This document shows positions 47,025 to 54,325 of a DNA stretch of 60,005 nt, in pieces (position 1 is the stretch's first letter; each line of letters opens with the position of its first letter). Position numbers and translations under genes: made by a program. The notes beneath the pieces were generated by a model. The model saw nothing but the letters and a program-made list of their open reading frames with translations. It had not been told where the DNA came from and made no database searches. The stretch is from Bacteroidaceae bacterium (GTDB lineage Bacteria > Bacteroidota > Bacteroidia > Bacteroidales > Bacteroidaceae), in the NCBI GenBank assembly GCA_011959205.1, contig BLLV01000105.1, positions 1-60,005 of the forward strand. The letters run 5' to 3'.

Positions 47025-47032
47025 TATCTTTG
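47025..47032 (+). promoter_or_regulatory. -7 box for the Rpn-type nuclease (TATCTTTG)
   Basis: A perfect TAnnTTTG match 34 bp before the ATG at 47066. It overlaps an upstream in-frame extension of the gene, which argues that the extension (from 47030) is not translated. Confidence 0.65.
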
Positions 47033-47065
47033 TCTTATCATAACCCTTTAAAAGGAGGAGGAATC

Positions 47066-47962
47066 ATGGAACAGAAAGACAAATACATCCGATTCGACTG
47101 GGCAATCAAACGCCTTCTGCGCAACAAAGCTAACTTCGGCGTGCTCGAAGGGCTTCTTACCGTGCTATTAGACGAACCAATCCATATTGTCGAGATACTG
47201 GAAAGCGAGGGCAACCAGCAACGAGAAAACGAAAAATTCAACCGTGTGGACATCAAAGCCAAAAACAGCCAAGACGAAATCATCATCGTAGAAGTACAAA
47301 ACACGAGAGAAATCTACTACTTGGAACGCATACTTTTTGGTGTGGCGAAAGCCATCACGGAACATATAGAACTGGGCAATCTTTATTCTGAAGTGAAAAA
47401 AATCTATTCCATCAGTATCCTCTATTTTGATCTCGGCAAAGGAAATGACTATCTTTACCACGGTCAAAATACTTTTGTGGGTGTCCATACAGGAGATTTT
47501 CTGGAAGTCACTACCAAAGAGAAAGATGCCATCGTACACAAACTCCCTTCCGAAATTTTCCCCGAATACTTCTTAATCCGGGTGAACGAATTTAACAAGG
47601 TGGCGGTTACCCCGCTCGAAGAATGGATAGAGTATTTCAAATCAGGTGTTATCCGCCCCGACACCAAAGCACCCGGACTGGAAGAAGCGCGCCGGAAACT
47701 AATCTATTATAATATGGACAAAGCGGAACAACTGGCATACGACGAACATGTAAATGCCTTGATGATTCAAAATGATGTACTAAGCACAGCAGCAATGGAA
47801 GGAAGAGAAGAAGGAAGGCAAGAAGGAAGAAAAGAAGGGAGAGAAGAAGGAAGAAAAGAAGAAAAAATAGAAAATGCCAGAACAATGAAATCCCTGAATA
47901 TTTCTGCCAGCATCATCCATCAGGTGACAGGCTTGTCTGTAGAAGAGATAGACAGACTGTAA
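47066..47962 (+). CDS. Rpn/PD-(D/E)XK nuclease family putative transposase
   Basis: 298 residues from ATG 47066, preceded by a strong ribosome site (AAAGGAGGAG). The PD-(D/E)XK core shows the family signature: RFDWAIKRLL at the N-terminus, FNRVDIKAKN and DEIIIVEVQNTREIYYLERIL (D...E-x-Q). The C-terminus has an EGREEGRQEGRKEGREEGRKE repeat region (DNA 47801-47866, 12-bp purine periods) and a short helical tail. Recombination-promoting nuclease (Rpn)-like proteins are stand-alone, without flanking transposon ends; none is seen here. The repeat could change length by slippage. Confidence 0.88.
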   Translation: MEQKDKYIRFDWAIKRLLRNKANFGVLEGLLTVLLDEPIHIVEILESEGNQQRENEKFNRVDIKAKNSQDEIIIVEVQNTREIYYLERILFGVAKAITEHIELGNLYSEVKKIYSISILYFDLGKGNDYLYHGQNTFVGVHTGDFLEVTTKEKDAIVHKLPSEIFPEYFLIRVNEFNKVAVTPLEEWIEYFKSGVIRPDTKAPGLEEARRKLIYYNMDKAEQLAYDEHVNALMIQNDVLSTAAMEGREEGRQEGRKEGREEGRKEEKIENARTMKSLNISASIIHQVTGLSVEEIDRL

Positions 47963-47966
47963 TAAA

Positions 47967-48001
47967 ACAAAATAAAAAGATATTGATTCTTTTTATTTTG
48001 T
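47967..48001. terminator. Hairpin between the Rpn gene and the TonB receptor gene
   Basis: ACAAAATAAAAAG (47967-47979) and CTTTTTATTTTGT (47989-48001) form a perfect 13-bp stem with a 9-base loop. AT-rich; no T tail beyond the stem, but the stem itself ends in T runs. Confidence 0.6.
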
Positions 48002-48042
48002 ATGTAGTTACCACCTAAAAGAAATAGTCAATAAAAATAAAG

Positions 48043-50361
48043 ATGAAGATGAAAACAACCCTATTACTTCTTGCCACACTGCTTACAGTAACCACAATCA
48101 CTACACAGGCACAAACCATCACCGGAAAACTGACCGATGAAACTAATGTACCTCTGGAATACGCCAATATCGTATTACTGAACCCCGGAGATTCTACTTT
48201 CATACAAGGAACAGTCACCAACACAAACGGAGAATTCACACTATACAAAACCAATGGAAAAACCTATCTCCTGAAAGCTTCTTCCGTCGGGTATGAAACC
48301 ACGTATCAAAACTGCCAATCGGGAAATATTGGTACATTGATACTGAAACCGGATGCGGTAACACTACAGGAAACGGTCATCACCGCCCGTCGTCCTACCT
48401 ATAAAATGAAAGGGAACGCACTGGTCACCCATGTTTCCAATTCTCTGCTCAGTACCGCCGGAACAGCGAATGACGTACTGGGCCACATTCCCTTCGTGCA
48501 AGGTGACAATGGCCAATTCACCGTCTTCGGAAAAGGTACTCCGTTGATTTATCTAAACGGACGTCAACTTCGTGACCTCAGCGAACTGGAACGTTTGAAC
48601 TCCAAAGATGTACAAAGCGTAGAAGTTATCACCAACCCGGGAGCCGAATATGATGTCACTGTAAAGTCCGTCATTAAAATTAAAACAGTGAAACCCAAAG
48701 GCGAGGGCTTCAGTACGAACATCCATGCCGGTATCATCCAAGACCACAACTTCAACCACTTTGAACAACTGAACATGAATTACCGTCACGGAGGACTGGA
48801 CTTGTTTACCAACATCTACTACTCACGCATGGGTAATTATCAGGAACAAAAAGACAAACATTATATAGAGGTAGACACCCTTTGGCAGCATCGATCTGAA
48901 ATGGACATGAATGCCAAGAGCCACTATATCAACACAGAAGGCGGATTCAACTATATGATAAACAGCAATCATTCCTTGGGAGCAAAATATACTTTCAACC
49001 GTTCGCCTAAAAGCAAGCTGAAAATGACTTCCGATTACGAAATCATAGCCGACGGCTCATTCTATGATAAACAACATTATGATTACAACTGGAATAACAA
49101 TGATTTTTCTCACCGCATCAATGCTTATTATCTAGGCAGCCTGGGAAAACTGGGCATCGACTTCAATGCCGATTACTACAGCGGAGAAACACGCCAATAT
49201 CAGAATGTGCTGGAAAACAGTGAAGAATATGAAGACCGCCACGTCACCGCCAGTAATCTGAATGACAACCGTCTGTATGCCGCCAAACTTGTCCTTACAC
49301 ACCCCATCGGCAAAGGAGAAGTGAAAGCCGGAGTTGAATACAGCCATACACGCCGGCTGAACCGCTATGAGAACCCGCAGAATTACCTGCCCGAGACAGA
49401 CAACGAAATCAAAGAAGACAAGCTGGCAGGATTCGCCGAGTTTGCCATCGCTCTGGGCAAACTGCAAGCGTCAGCAGGATTCCGCTTTGAACATGTCACT
49501 TCCGAATATCTGGACAAAGGGAAACGGATAGAGGAACAAAGCCGGGACTATGACAACCTGTTTCCGAATGTTTCTTTTGCCCTGCCTGTAGGAAAAACCC
49601 AACTCTCATTAAGTTATACAGCCAAGACACGCCGTCCGTCTTATAACGAACTAAGCAGTAATCTGCAATACGATGACCGTTTTACCTACGAAGGAGGCAA
49701 TCCAAATTTGAAACCCGAAACCATCCACGACCTTACATTCATGGGCAATTACCAGTGGATACAGCTTTTTGTCAGCTATCAGCAACGCCGTGATGCCATA
49801 GAATTTGTGGCCGAATCCTATGACAAGAACCCTGCCATCACCCTGTTTACCCGTAAGAATTTCGACAAGATAGAAGCATTAAACACAGGATTGGTGCTTT
49901 CTCCCCAATTCGGTATGTGGGAACCTTCCCTCAGCCTACAAATGCAGCAGCAGTTTTTCAAGAACATGACCATGGGAAGCTTGAAACATTTCAACCGTCC
50001 TATTTTCAATGGCCGATTGGATAACTATTTCCGATTCAGCAAAACATTCACAGGAAACCTGACTCTGTTCTATAGAAGTAAAGGTAATAGAAGCATCATG
50101 CTGATGAAACCCAACCAAGGAGTAAACATCAGTTTGAATAAAACCTTTATGAACAACCACATGAACGTAAATCTGCGTGTAAACGATATCTTCGCTTCGC
50201 AACGCAGTTCTTACATCATCTATGGCGACTGTATGCAGTTCGACAAATGGAATTACAGCGATACACGGAATATACGGCTCACAGTGAGCTACAAATTTAA
50301 TTCCACCCGCAGCAAATACCGTGGAACGGGAGCAGCCAACGAAGAATTGAATCGTCTGTAA
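48043..50361 (+). CDS. TonB-dependent receptor / outer-membrane beta-barrel family protein
   Basis: 772 residues. Signal peptide (LLLLATLLTVTTITTQA) followed by a carboxypeptidase-D regulatory domain (ITGKLTDETNVPLEYANIVLLN), a plug domain with LIYLNGRQLRDLSELERLNSKDVQSVEVITNPGAEYD, and a large barrel ending in a strand (IRLTVSYKFNS). It belongs to the outer-membrane beta-barrel group that lacks a SusD partner. Ligand unknown; it stands alone between a terminator and a decayed gene. Confidence 0.92.
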   Translation: MKMKTTLLLLATLLTVTTITTQAQTITGKLTDETNVPLEYANIVLLNPGDSTFIQGTVTNTNGEFTLYKTNGKTYLLKASSVGYETTYQNCQSGNIGTLILKPDAVTLQETVITARRPTYKMKGNALVTHVSNSLLSTAGTANDVLGHIPFVQGDNGQFTVFGKGTPLIYLNGRQLRDLSELERLNSKDVQSVEVITNPGAEYDVTVKSVIKIKTVKPKGEGFSTNIHAGIIQDHNFNHFEQLNMNYRHGGLDLFTNIYYSRMGNYQEQKDKHYIEVDTLWQHRSEMDMNAKSHYINTEGGFNYMINSNHSLGAKYTFNRSPKSKLKMTSDYEIIADGSFYDKQHYDYNWNNNDFSHRINAYYLGSLGKLGIDFNADYYSGETRQYQNVLENSEEYEDRHVTASNLNDNRLYAAKLVLTHPIGKGEVKAGVEYSHTRRLNRYENPQNYLPETDNEIKEDKLAGFAEFAIALGKLQASAGFRFEHVTSEYLDKGKRIEEQSRDYDNLFPNVSFALPVGKTQLSLSYTAKTRRPSYNELSSNLQYDDRFTYEGGNPNLKPETIHDLTFMGNYQWIQLFVSYQQRRDAIEFVAESYDKNPAITLFTRKNFDKIEALNTGLVLSPQFGMWEPSLSLQMQQQFFKNMTMGSLKHFNRPIFNGRLDNYFRFSKTFTGNLTLFYRSKGNRSIMLMKPNQGVNISLNKTFMNNHMNVNLRVNDIFASQRSSYIIYGDCMQFDKWNYSDTRNIRLTVSYKFNSTRSKYRGTGAANEELNRL

Positions 50362-50474
50362 AAACACTCTTGCTACAGCTATAAAAGAAAGCACAACAAG
50401 CGTTCTAAGGCAAGTTACTACAACGAAACGATAATAAAAAAAGAGAAAAAGTAGGAGAACAAACAATACCTCCT

Positions 50475-50482
50475 TATCTTTG
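50475..50482 (+). promoter_or_regulatory. -7 box before the ABC remnant (TATCTTTG)
   Basis: A perfect consensus -7 box, 8 bp before the remnant's ATG; it survives although the gene is broken. Confidence 0.5.
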
Positions 50483-50489
50483 ACACAAT

Positions 50490-50733
50490 ATGTTACAAGC
50501 CATTGATTTAACCAAAAGATATGAGGACGGAAGTCTGGCACTCGATGCATTGAACCTCCCAGCAGGAAGAAGGAGAAATCTTCTTCCTGCTGGGAGCCAA
50601 TGGTGCCGGAAGTTGGACGCGAAATGCTCTCACTTTTGTTCTTACTTATAATGAACAGATTATTAATGGTGAAAGCATCCGTATTAGTGAGGGAATTGCC
50701 CTCACTAATGGCTCAAATTTGGTATTGTTTTGA
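50490..50733 (+). pseudogene. Remnant of an ABC transporter ATPase gene fused to an unrelated 3' end
   Basis: Frame 1 reads M-L-Q-A-I-D-L-T-K-R-Y-E-D-G-S-L-A-L-D-A-L-N-L, the start of an ABC ATPase. The reading then shifts by a base inside the palindrome, and the other frame gives GEIFFLLGANGAG, the Walker A, which breaks off before its K-S/T (GAG-SWT). From there the same frame runs on as RNALTFVLTYNEQII to LVLF and a stop at 50731-50733, with no likeness to an ABC ATPase. So the gene has both a frameshift and a deletion junction near 50612. Confidence 0.6.
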
Positions 50734-50746
50734 CGCAATACCTTTT
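50721..50746 (+). terminator. Terminator-like hairpin at the stop of the remnant
   Basis: GGTATTG (50721-50727) and CAATACC (50736-50742) form a 7-bp stem around the TGA stop, followed by TTTT. It probably terminated the gene that supplied the 3' part of the remnant. Confidence 0.45.
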
Positions 50747-50925
50747 CATTTTTCATTCAAGCCCTAATGTTCGTTCTTATAAAGCAACTGCATAGCTTGT
50801 GCATCGAGTTGGCGGTAGTCTATGTGTGCATACTTCCCTGTCTCTTAGTTATTTTCTTCCTTTTCACATTTCTTTTCATTTATATTTATTCGCTCAGAAA
50901 TTACTTTATTTTAATGCATTCTCAG

Positions 50926-50933
50926 TATCTTTG
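50926..50933 (+). promoter_or_regulatory. -7 box for rdgB (TATCTTTG)
   Basis: A perfect TAnnTTTG match 22 bp before the rdgB ATG. Confidence 0.65.
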
Positions 50934-50955
50934 CACTCTATAAATACACTGTAAG

Positions 50956-51537
50956 ATGAAACGAAAATTAGTATTTGCTACAAACAATGCTCATAAACTG
51001 GAGGAAATATCCTCTATTTTAGGAGAAAAAGTTGAATTATTGAGCTTAAAAGATATCCACTGCACCGTTGATATTCCTGAAACAGCCGATACCTTGGAGG
51101 GCAACGCGATGCTGAAAGCAGGGTATATTTATGAGAACTACGGTTTGGACTGCTTTGCCGATGACACCGGACTGGAGGTAGAGGCACTGAATGGCGAACC
51201 AGGTATCTATTCCGCCCGCTATGCCGGAGGTGAAGGGCATAATGCGGAAGCCAATATGCAGAAGTTATTGCAAAATATGCAAGGAGTGCAAAATAGAAAA
51301 GCACAATTCCGCACAGCCATCTGCCTGATTTTAGATGGAAAAAAACATTTGTTCGAAGGAAGCGTAAAAGGAGAGATTATCAAAGAGAAGCGCGGCGAAA
51401 CAGGTTTCGGATACGATCCTATATTCGTACCCGATGGATATACCCAGACGTTTGCCGAACTGGGAAATGAAACGAAGAATAAAATCAGTCACCGCGCGCT
51501 GGCTGTAGAAAAACTTTGCCGGTTTCTGAAGAAGTAA
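50956..51537 (+). CDS. rdgB: XTP/dITP diphosphatase (Ham1/RdgB family)
   Basis: Removes inosine and xanthosine triphosphates from the nucleotide pool. 193 residues, the usual length. [40 protein letters not shown] and [19 protein letters not shown] are the diagnostic segments, with acidic metal ligands intact. It ends before a hairpin at 51571 and converges on nadA. Confidence 0.96.
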   Translation: MKRKLVFATNNAHKLEEISSILGEKVELLSLKDIHCTVDIPETADTLEGNAMLKAGYIYENYGLDCFADDTGLEVEALNGEPGIYSARYAGGEGHNAEANMQKLLQNMQGVQNRKAQFRTAICLILDGKKHLFEGSVKGEIIKEKRGETGFGYDPIFVPDGYTQTFAELGNETKNKISHRALAVEKLCRFLKK

Positions 51538-51570
51538 AGAAGCGAGAATTTCTTCTTTCTATCCAAAATT

Positions 51571-51618
51571 ATTTTGGCGGAATAACGATTCTCCAAGAAC
51601 ACATTCTTCCGCCAAAAT
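51571..51618. terminator. Hairpin between convergent rdgB and nadA
   Basis: ATTTTGGCGGAA (51571-51582) and TTCCGCCAAAAT (51607-51618) form a perfect 12-bp stem with a 24-base loop. It lies between two converging gene ends, so it may serve as a shared terminator. Confidence 0.65.
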
Positions 51619-51639
51619 ATCCTATTAACTTTTACTATC

Positions 51640-52632
51640 TCATAATCCCAGCTGCTCCGAAATTTCCAGCATCTTCTTGATTGGCTTTACTGCTTCTTTT
51701 GCAATTGTTTCGTCCACCGTCACTTCCGGCCATTCATACTTTAATGTATTATACAGCTTCTCTATCGTATTCAATCGCATGAAATTACATTCATTGCAAG
51801 CACAGGTACTGTCTTCGGGAGGAGCGGGAATAAAGTTCTTCTCAGGACATTTCTTACGCATCTCGTGCAGAATGCCGCTTTCCGTAGCCACAATAAAGTT
51901 CTTTTTGTCACTGACAATGGCATATTTCAACAGTCCTGCCGTAGAGGCAACCTTGTCGGCCAGTTTGGAAACAGCCCCCTTACATTCGGGATGAACCAGA
52001 ATGGCAGCATCGGGATACTGCTTTTTCAGCTCCAATATCTTTTCCACAGAGAACTGTTCGTGCACATGGCATGCACCGTCCCAAAGCAACATATCGCGTC
52101 CTGTAATTGAGTTGATATAATTACCCAAGTTTCTATCCGGACCGAAAATAATCTTCTCATCTGCCGGGAAGCTCTCCACTATCTGTTTGGCGTTGGTAGA
52201 AGTGACCACCACATCGGTCACCGCTTTGACAGCCGCCGTAGTGTTGACATACGAAATCACCGTATGGCCCGGATGCTCTTTGACAAACTTAGCAAATTCA
52301 TTGGCAGGACAACTGTCGGCCAACGAACAGCCCGCATTCAAATCCGGTACCAGCACTTTCTTGTCCGGACAAAGGATCTTTGCCGTTTCACCCATAAAAT
52401 GAACACCGCACATCACAATGATATCAGCATCCGTCTTCGCCGCCCATTGTGCCAGTGCCAGACTGTCACCTACAAAGTCTGCGATATCTTGTATTTCGCC
52501 CGACTGGTAGTAATGTCCCAAGATAAGCGCATTCTTTTCCTTACGCAGCTTGTTGATCTCCGCTTTCAAATCCAGAGTCTTGTCTACCGGCTCAGCAACA
52601 TACCCTGTTTTCAACCATTCCTCTTTATTCAT
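51640..52632 (-). CDS. nadA: Quinolinate synthase
   Basis: NadA makes quinolinate from iminoaspartate and dihydroxyacetone phosphate in NAD synthesis, with a 4Fe-4S cluster. The 330 residues match the family. LILGHYYQSGEIQDIADFVGDSL, MCGVHFMGETAKIL, LNAGCSLADSCP (Cys), LWDGACHVHEQFS and DSTCACNECNFMRLNTIEKL show the Cys ligands and the substrate site. nadB and nadC are not nearby. The -7 box at 52837 leaves a leader of about 195 nt. Confidence 0.96.
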   Translation of the reverse strand: MNKEEWLKTGYVAEPVDKTLDLKAEINKLRKEKNALILGHYYQSGEIQDIADFVGDSLALAQWAAKTDADIIVMCGVHFMGETAKILCPDKKVLVPDLNAGCSLADSCPANEFAKFVKEHPGHTVISYVNTTAAVKAVTDVVVTSTNAKQIVESFPADEKIIFGPDRNLGNYINSITGRDMLLWDGACHVHEQFSVEKILELKKQYPDAAILVHPECKGAVSKLADKVASTAGLLKYAIVSDKKNFIVATESGILHEMRKKCPEKNFIPAPPEDSTCACNECNFMRLNTIEKLYNTLKYEWPEVTVDETIAKEAVKPIKKMLEISEQLGL

Positions 52633-52836
52633 AATATCTATATTTTTTCTCCTTCTTTCAAAAAAAGAAATATGGTATTAATAATGGTCTGTTCATATTG
52701 TTAGTAAAAAGAGTATCCTTTTCCTTGCCTGATAAGTTATTCATTTGTAATAGTCAGATATGAATAAGTAATCAACCGGCTTAAGTATTGATTATACTGT
52801 CTTTACTTGTTCTATTAACAAACTGTTGATAATATG

Positions 52837-52844
52837 CAAAGTTA
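52837..52844 (-). promoter_or_regulatory. -7 box for nadA (TAACTTTG)
   Basis: A TAnnTTTG match on the minus strand, 205 bp before the nadA ATG, so nadA may have a long leader. No riboswitch is recognised in it. Confidence 0.5.
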
Positions 52845-53050
52845 AAAACTTTATGCTTATGAACGCCTAAAATAGTGATTAAATTGTGTTGATATTAGTT
52901 GTTTAAGTTCTGTGATTAATTTTTGGATTGTTGATTTTGAGTGTACCATATACCATTGTTTGAAATATGCAAGAAATACTTTTGAAATAATATGCCCATC
53001 CTTTTTACATGTTTTCAACCGTTATCAACAGGGGTATGTGAATTAGTTAT

Positions 53051-53058
53051 TATCTTTG
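53051..53058 (+). promoter_or_regulatory. -7 box for the RNA methylase (TATCTTTG)
   Basis: A perfect TAnnTTTG match 32 bp before the ATG at 53090. Confidence 0.65.
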
Positions 53059-53089
53059 CAACCGTTAATAATAAAGTAGAGGATAAAGT

Positions 53090-53626
53090 ATGAGGAAACT
53101 CAAAATAACAGAACTGAACCGGCTTACAGTGGATGAGTTCAAGAAAGCCGATAAGTTGCCCTTGGCCGTGGTATTGGATGAAGTGCGCAGTTTGCATAAC
53201 ATCGGTTCGGTATTCCGCACATCGGATGCCTTTTTGGTAGATTGCATTTATTTATGTGGTATTACAGCCACTCCGCCCCATCCCGAAATGCATAAGACAG
53301 CCTTGGGAGCCGAAGATACGGTAGAGTGGAAATATAAAAAGAATACGCTTGACGCTGTTCAGGAACTTCACGATCAAGGATTTACCGTGTTAGCCATCGA
53401 ACAGGTGGAAGGCAGCACTTTGTTGGATCAACTGAAACTGGATGCAGACAAAAAGTACGCCATCGTCATGGGAAACGAAGTAAAAGGTGTGCAGCAGGAA
53501 GTGGTCAATGCTTGTGACGGATGTATTGAGATACCTCAATACGGTACGAAACATTCATTGAACGTATCGGTTACCACAGGAATCATTTTATGGGAGTTTG
53601 CCAATAGATTAATGAGATTCAGATAA
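53090..53626 (+). CDS. TrmH/SpoU family RNA 2'-O-methyltransferase
   Basis: 178 residues with the SPOUT knot. LDEVRSLHNIGSVFRTSDAF is motif 1 (N-x-G-x-x-x-R), YAIVMGNEVKGV motif 2, and EIPQYGTKHSLNVSVTTGIILWEF motif 3. It methylates a ribose in tRNA or rRNA; the exact site is unknown. It lacks the extra N-terminal substrate domain seen in RlmB. Confidence 0.93.
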   Translation: MRKLKITELNRLTVDEFKKADKLPLAVVLDEVRSLHNIGSVFRTSDAFLVDCIYLCGITATPPHPEMHKTALGAEDTVEWKYKKNTLDAVQELHDQGFTVLAIEQVEGSTLLDQLKLDADKKYAIVMGNEVKGVQQEVVNACDGCIEIPQYGTKHSLNVSVTTGIILWEFANRLMRFR

Positions 53627-53656
53627 TAAGAGCAAAATTCAAACAGCAGGAATCAG

Positions 53657-54253
53657 CTAGATTTGTCCGTTTTCAACTAATAATACCACCCGTTCGGTCA
53701 GTCGATCCTCTCCCTCCGGATGATATTCTTTCTTCAGGCTGGCACCGAAAAGTGCCGCAAAAGTTTGATAGAATCCGGCTTTAAAGGGACCCATAAAAGC
53801 TTTTACCAGTTCGTAGGAAGAAGAATCCGTCTGACGGTTTATTAACTTTATCAATAGTTTGCCCTGTGAAAAAGTTAACTTCTTCATAATTGGTGTATAT
53901 TGCTCTTTCAGTCCCTTCTCTACAAGTTTCAGATGCTTGTCTTTAGCTTTTTGGTTAGGTAAGGTTTCTATGTATTCGTAAGTTTCTATCACAGCACGAT
54001 TTATTTCACGTGCTAGTGGCAAGGTTTTCTTTACATTTCTTACCAGACGGTAATATTCCCGTTTCTCTTTTTCATTCTTGAATTTTAATGGTCTGAAAAT
54101 GTATACATTAGGTAACCGTACAGCTGGGATAGTATCTCCTTTGTATACACATACAGGTACCATATATCCGTTTATAGTAGTCGTTTGTTGCTGGGAATAA
54201 GCAGCAGCGGCTATAAAGGAAAAAAACAGTGCTATAAAGAGTTTCCTTTTCAT
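53657..54253 (-). CDS. DUF4294 family exported protein
   Basis: 198 residues. Signal peptide (LFIALFFSFIAAAAYSQ). The remainder is basic, with YRLVRNVKKTLPLAREINRAVIETY and a C-terminal SYELVKAFMGPFKAGFYQTFAALFGASLKKEY, typical of DUF4294, a conserved Bacteroidetes family of unknown function. A TACTTTTG box stands at 54261-54268 on the minus strand. Confidence 0.85.
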   Translation of the reverse strand: MKRKLFIALFFSFIAAAAYSQQQTTTINGYMVPVCVYKGDTIPAVRLPNVYIFRPLKFKNEKEKREYYRLVRNVKKTLPLAREINRAVIETYEYIETLPNQKAKDKHLKLVEKGLKEQYTPIMKKLTFSQGKLLIKLINRQTDSSSYELVKAFMGPFKAGFYQTFAALFGASLKKEYHPEGEDRLTERVVLLVENGQI

Positions 54254-54260
54254 CTTGGTG

Positions 54261-54268
54261 CAAAAGTA
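54261..54268 (-). promoter_or_regulatory. -7 box for the DUF4294 gene (TACTTTTG)
   Basis: A TAnnTTTG match only 8 bp before the ATG, which implies a very short leader. Confidence 0.45.
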
Positions 54269-54325
54269 GCAAGAAATATGATTACTCTGTATAGTGGATA
54301 AAACTATTTAACTTAAAACACGCCA

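Larger units (their letters stand above)
50362..50955. other. Gap with a decayed ABC transporter gene
   Basis: A 594-bp region without a complete ORF. It holds an active-looking promoter (TATCTTTG 50475-50482), the remnant 50490-50733, a 37-bp palindrome (50558-50594), a second hairpin (ATTAGTGAGGG 50683-50693 with CCCTCACTAAT 50699-50709), and a short hairpin at the end. The rest up to 50925 shows nothing recognisable. Confidence 0.6.
52633..53089. other. Divergent intergenic gap between nadA and the RNA methylase
   Basis: 457 AT-rich bases without an ORF. They hold the two divergent -7 boxes (52837 minus, 53051 plus) and repeated near-DnaA-box sequences (GTTATCAAC near 53022; TGTTGATAA near 52824). 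I see no repeat array or RNA structure in the rest. Confidence 0.5.

Noticed and set aside
47801..47866. CRISPR-like short repeats
   Set aside because: The 12-bp periods are in frame, code for EGRE-type repeats, and have no spacers. It is a coding low-complexity stretch.
47066..47962. Active insertion sequence, because the protein is of the Rpn/transposase-like family
   Set aside because: No terminal inverted repeats or target duplications flank the gene; it has its own promoter and a terminator-like hairpin. Rpn proteins are often stand-alone genes.
52633..53089. Possible replication origin, from AT-richness and near-DnaA-box sequences
   Set aside because: The boxes (GTTATCAAC, TGTTGATAA) deviate from TTATNCACA, are few, and no dnaA or other origin-linked gene is near. 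Two ordinary divergent promoters explain the gap.
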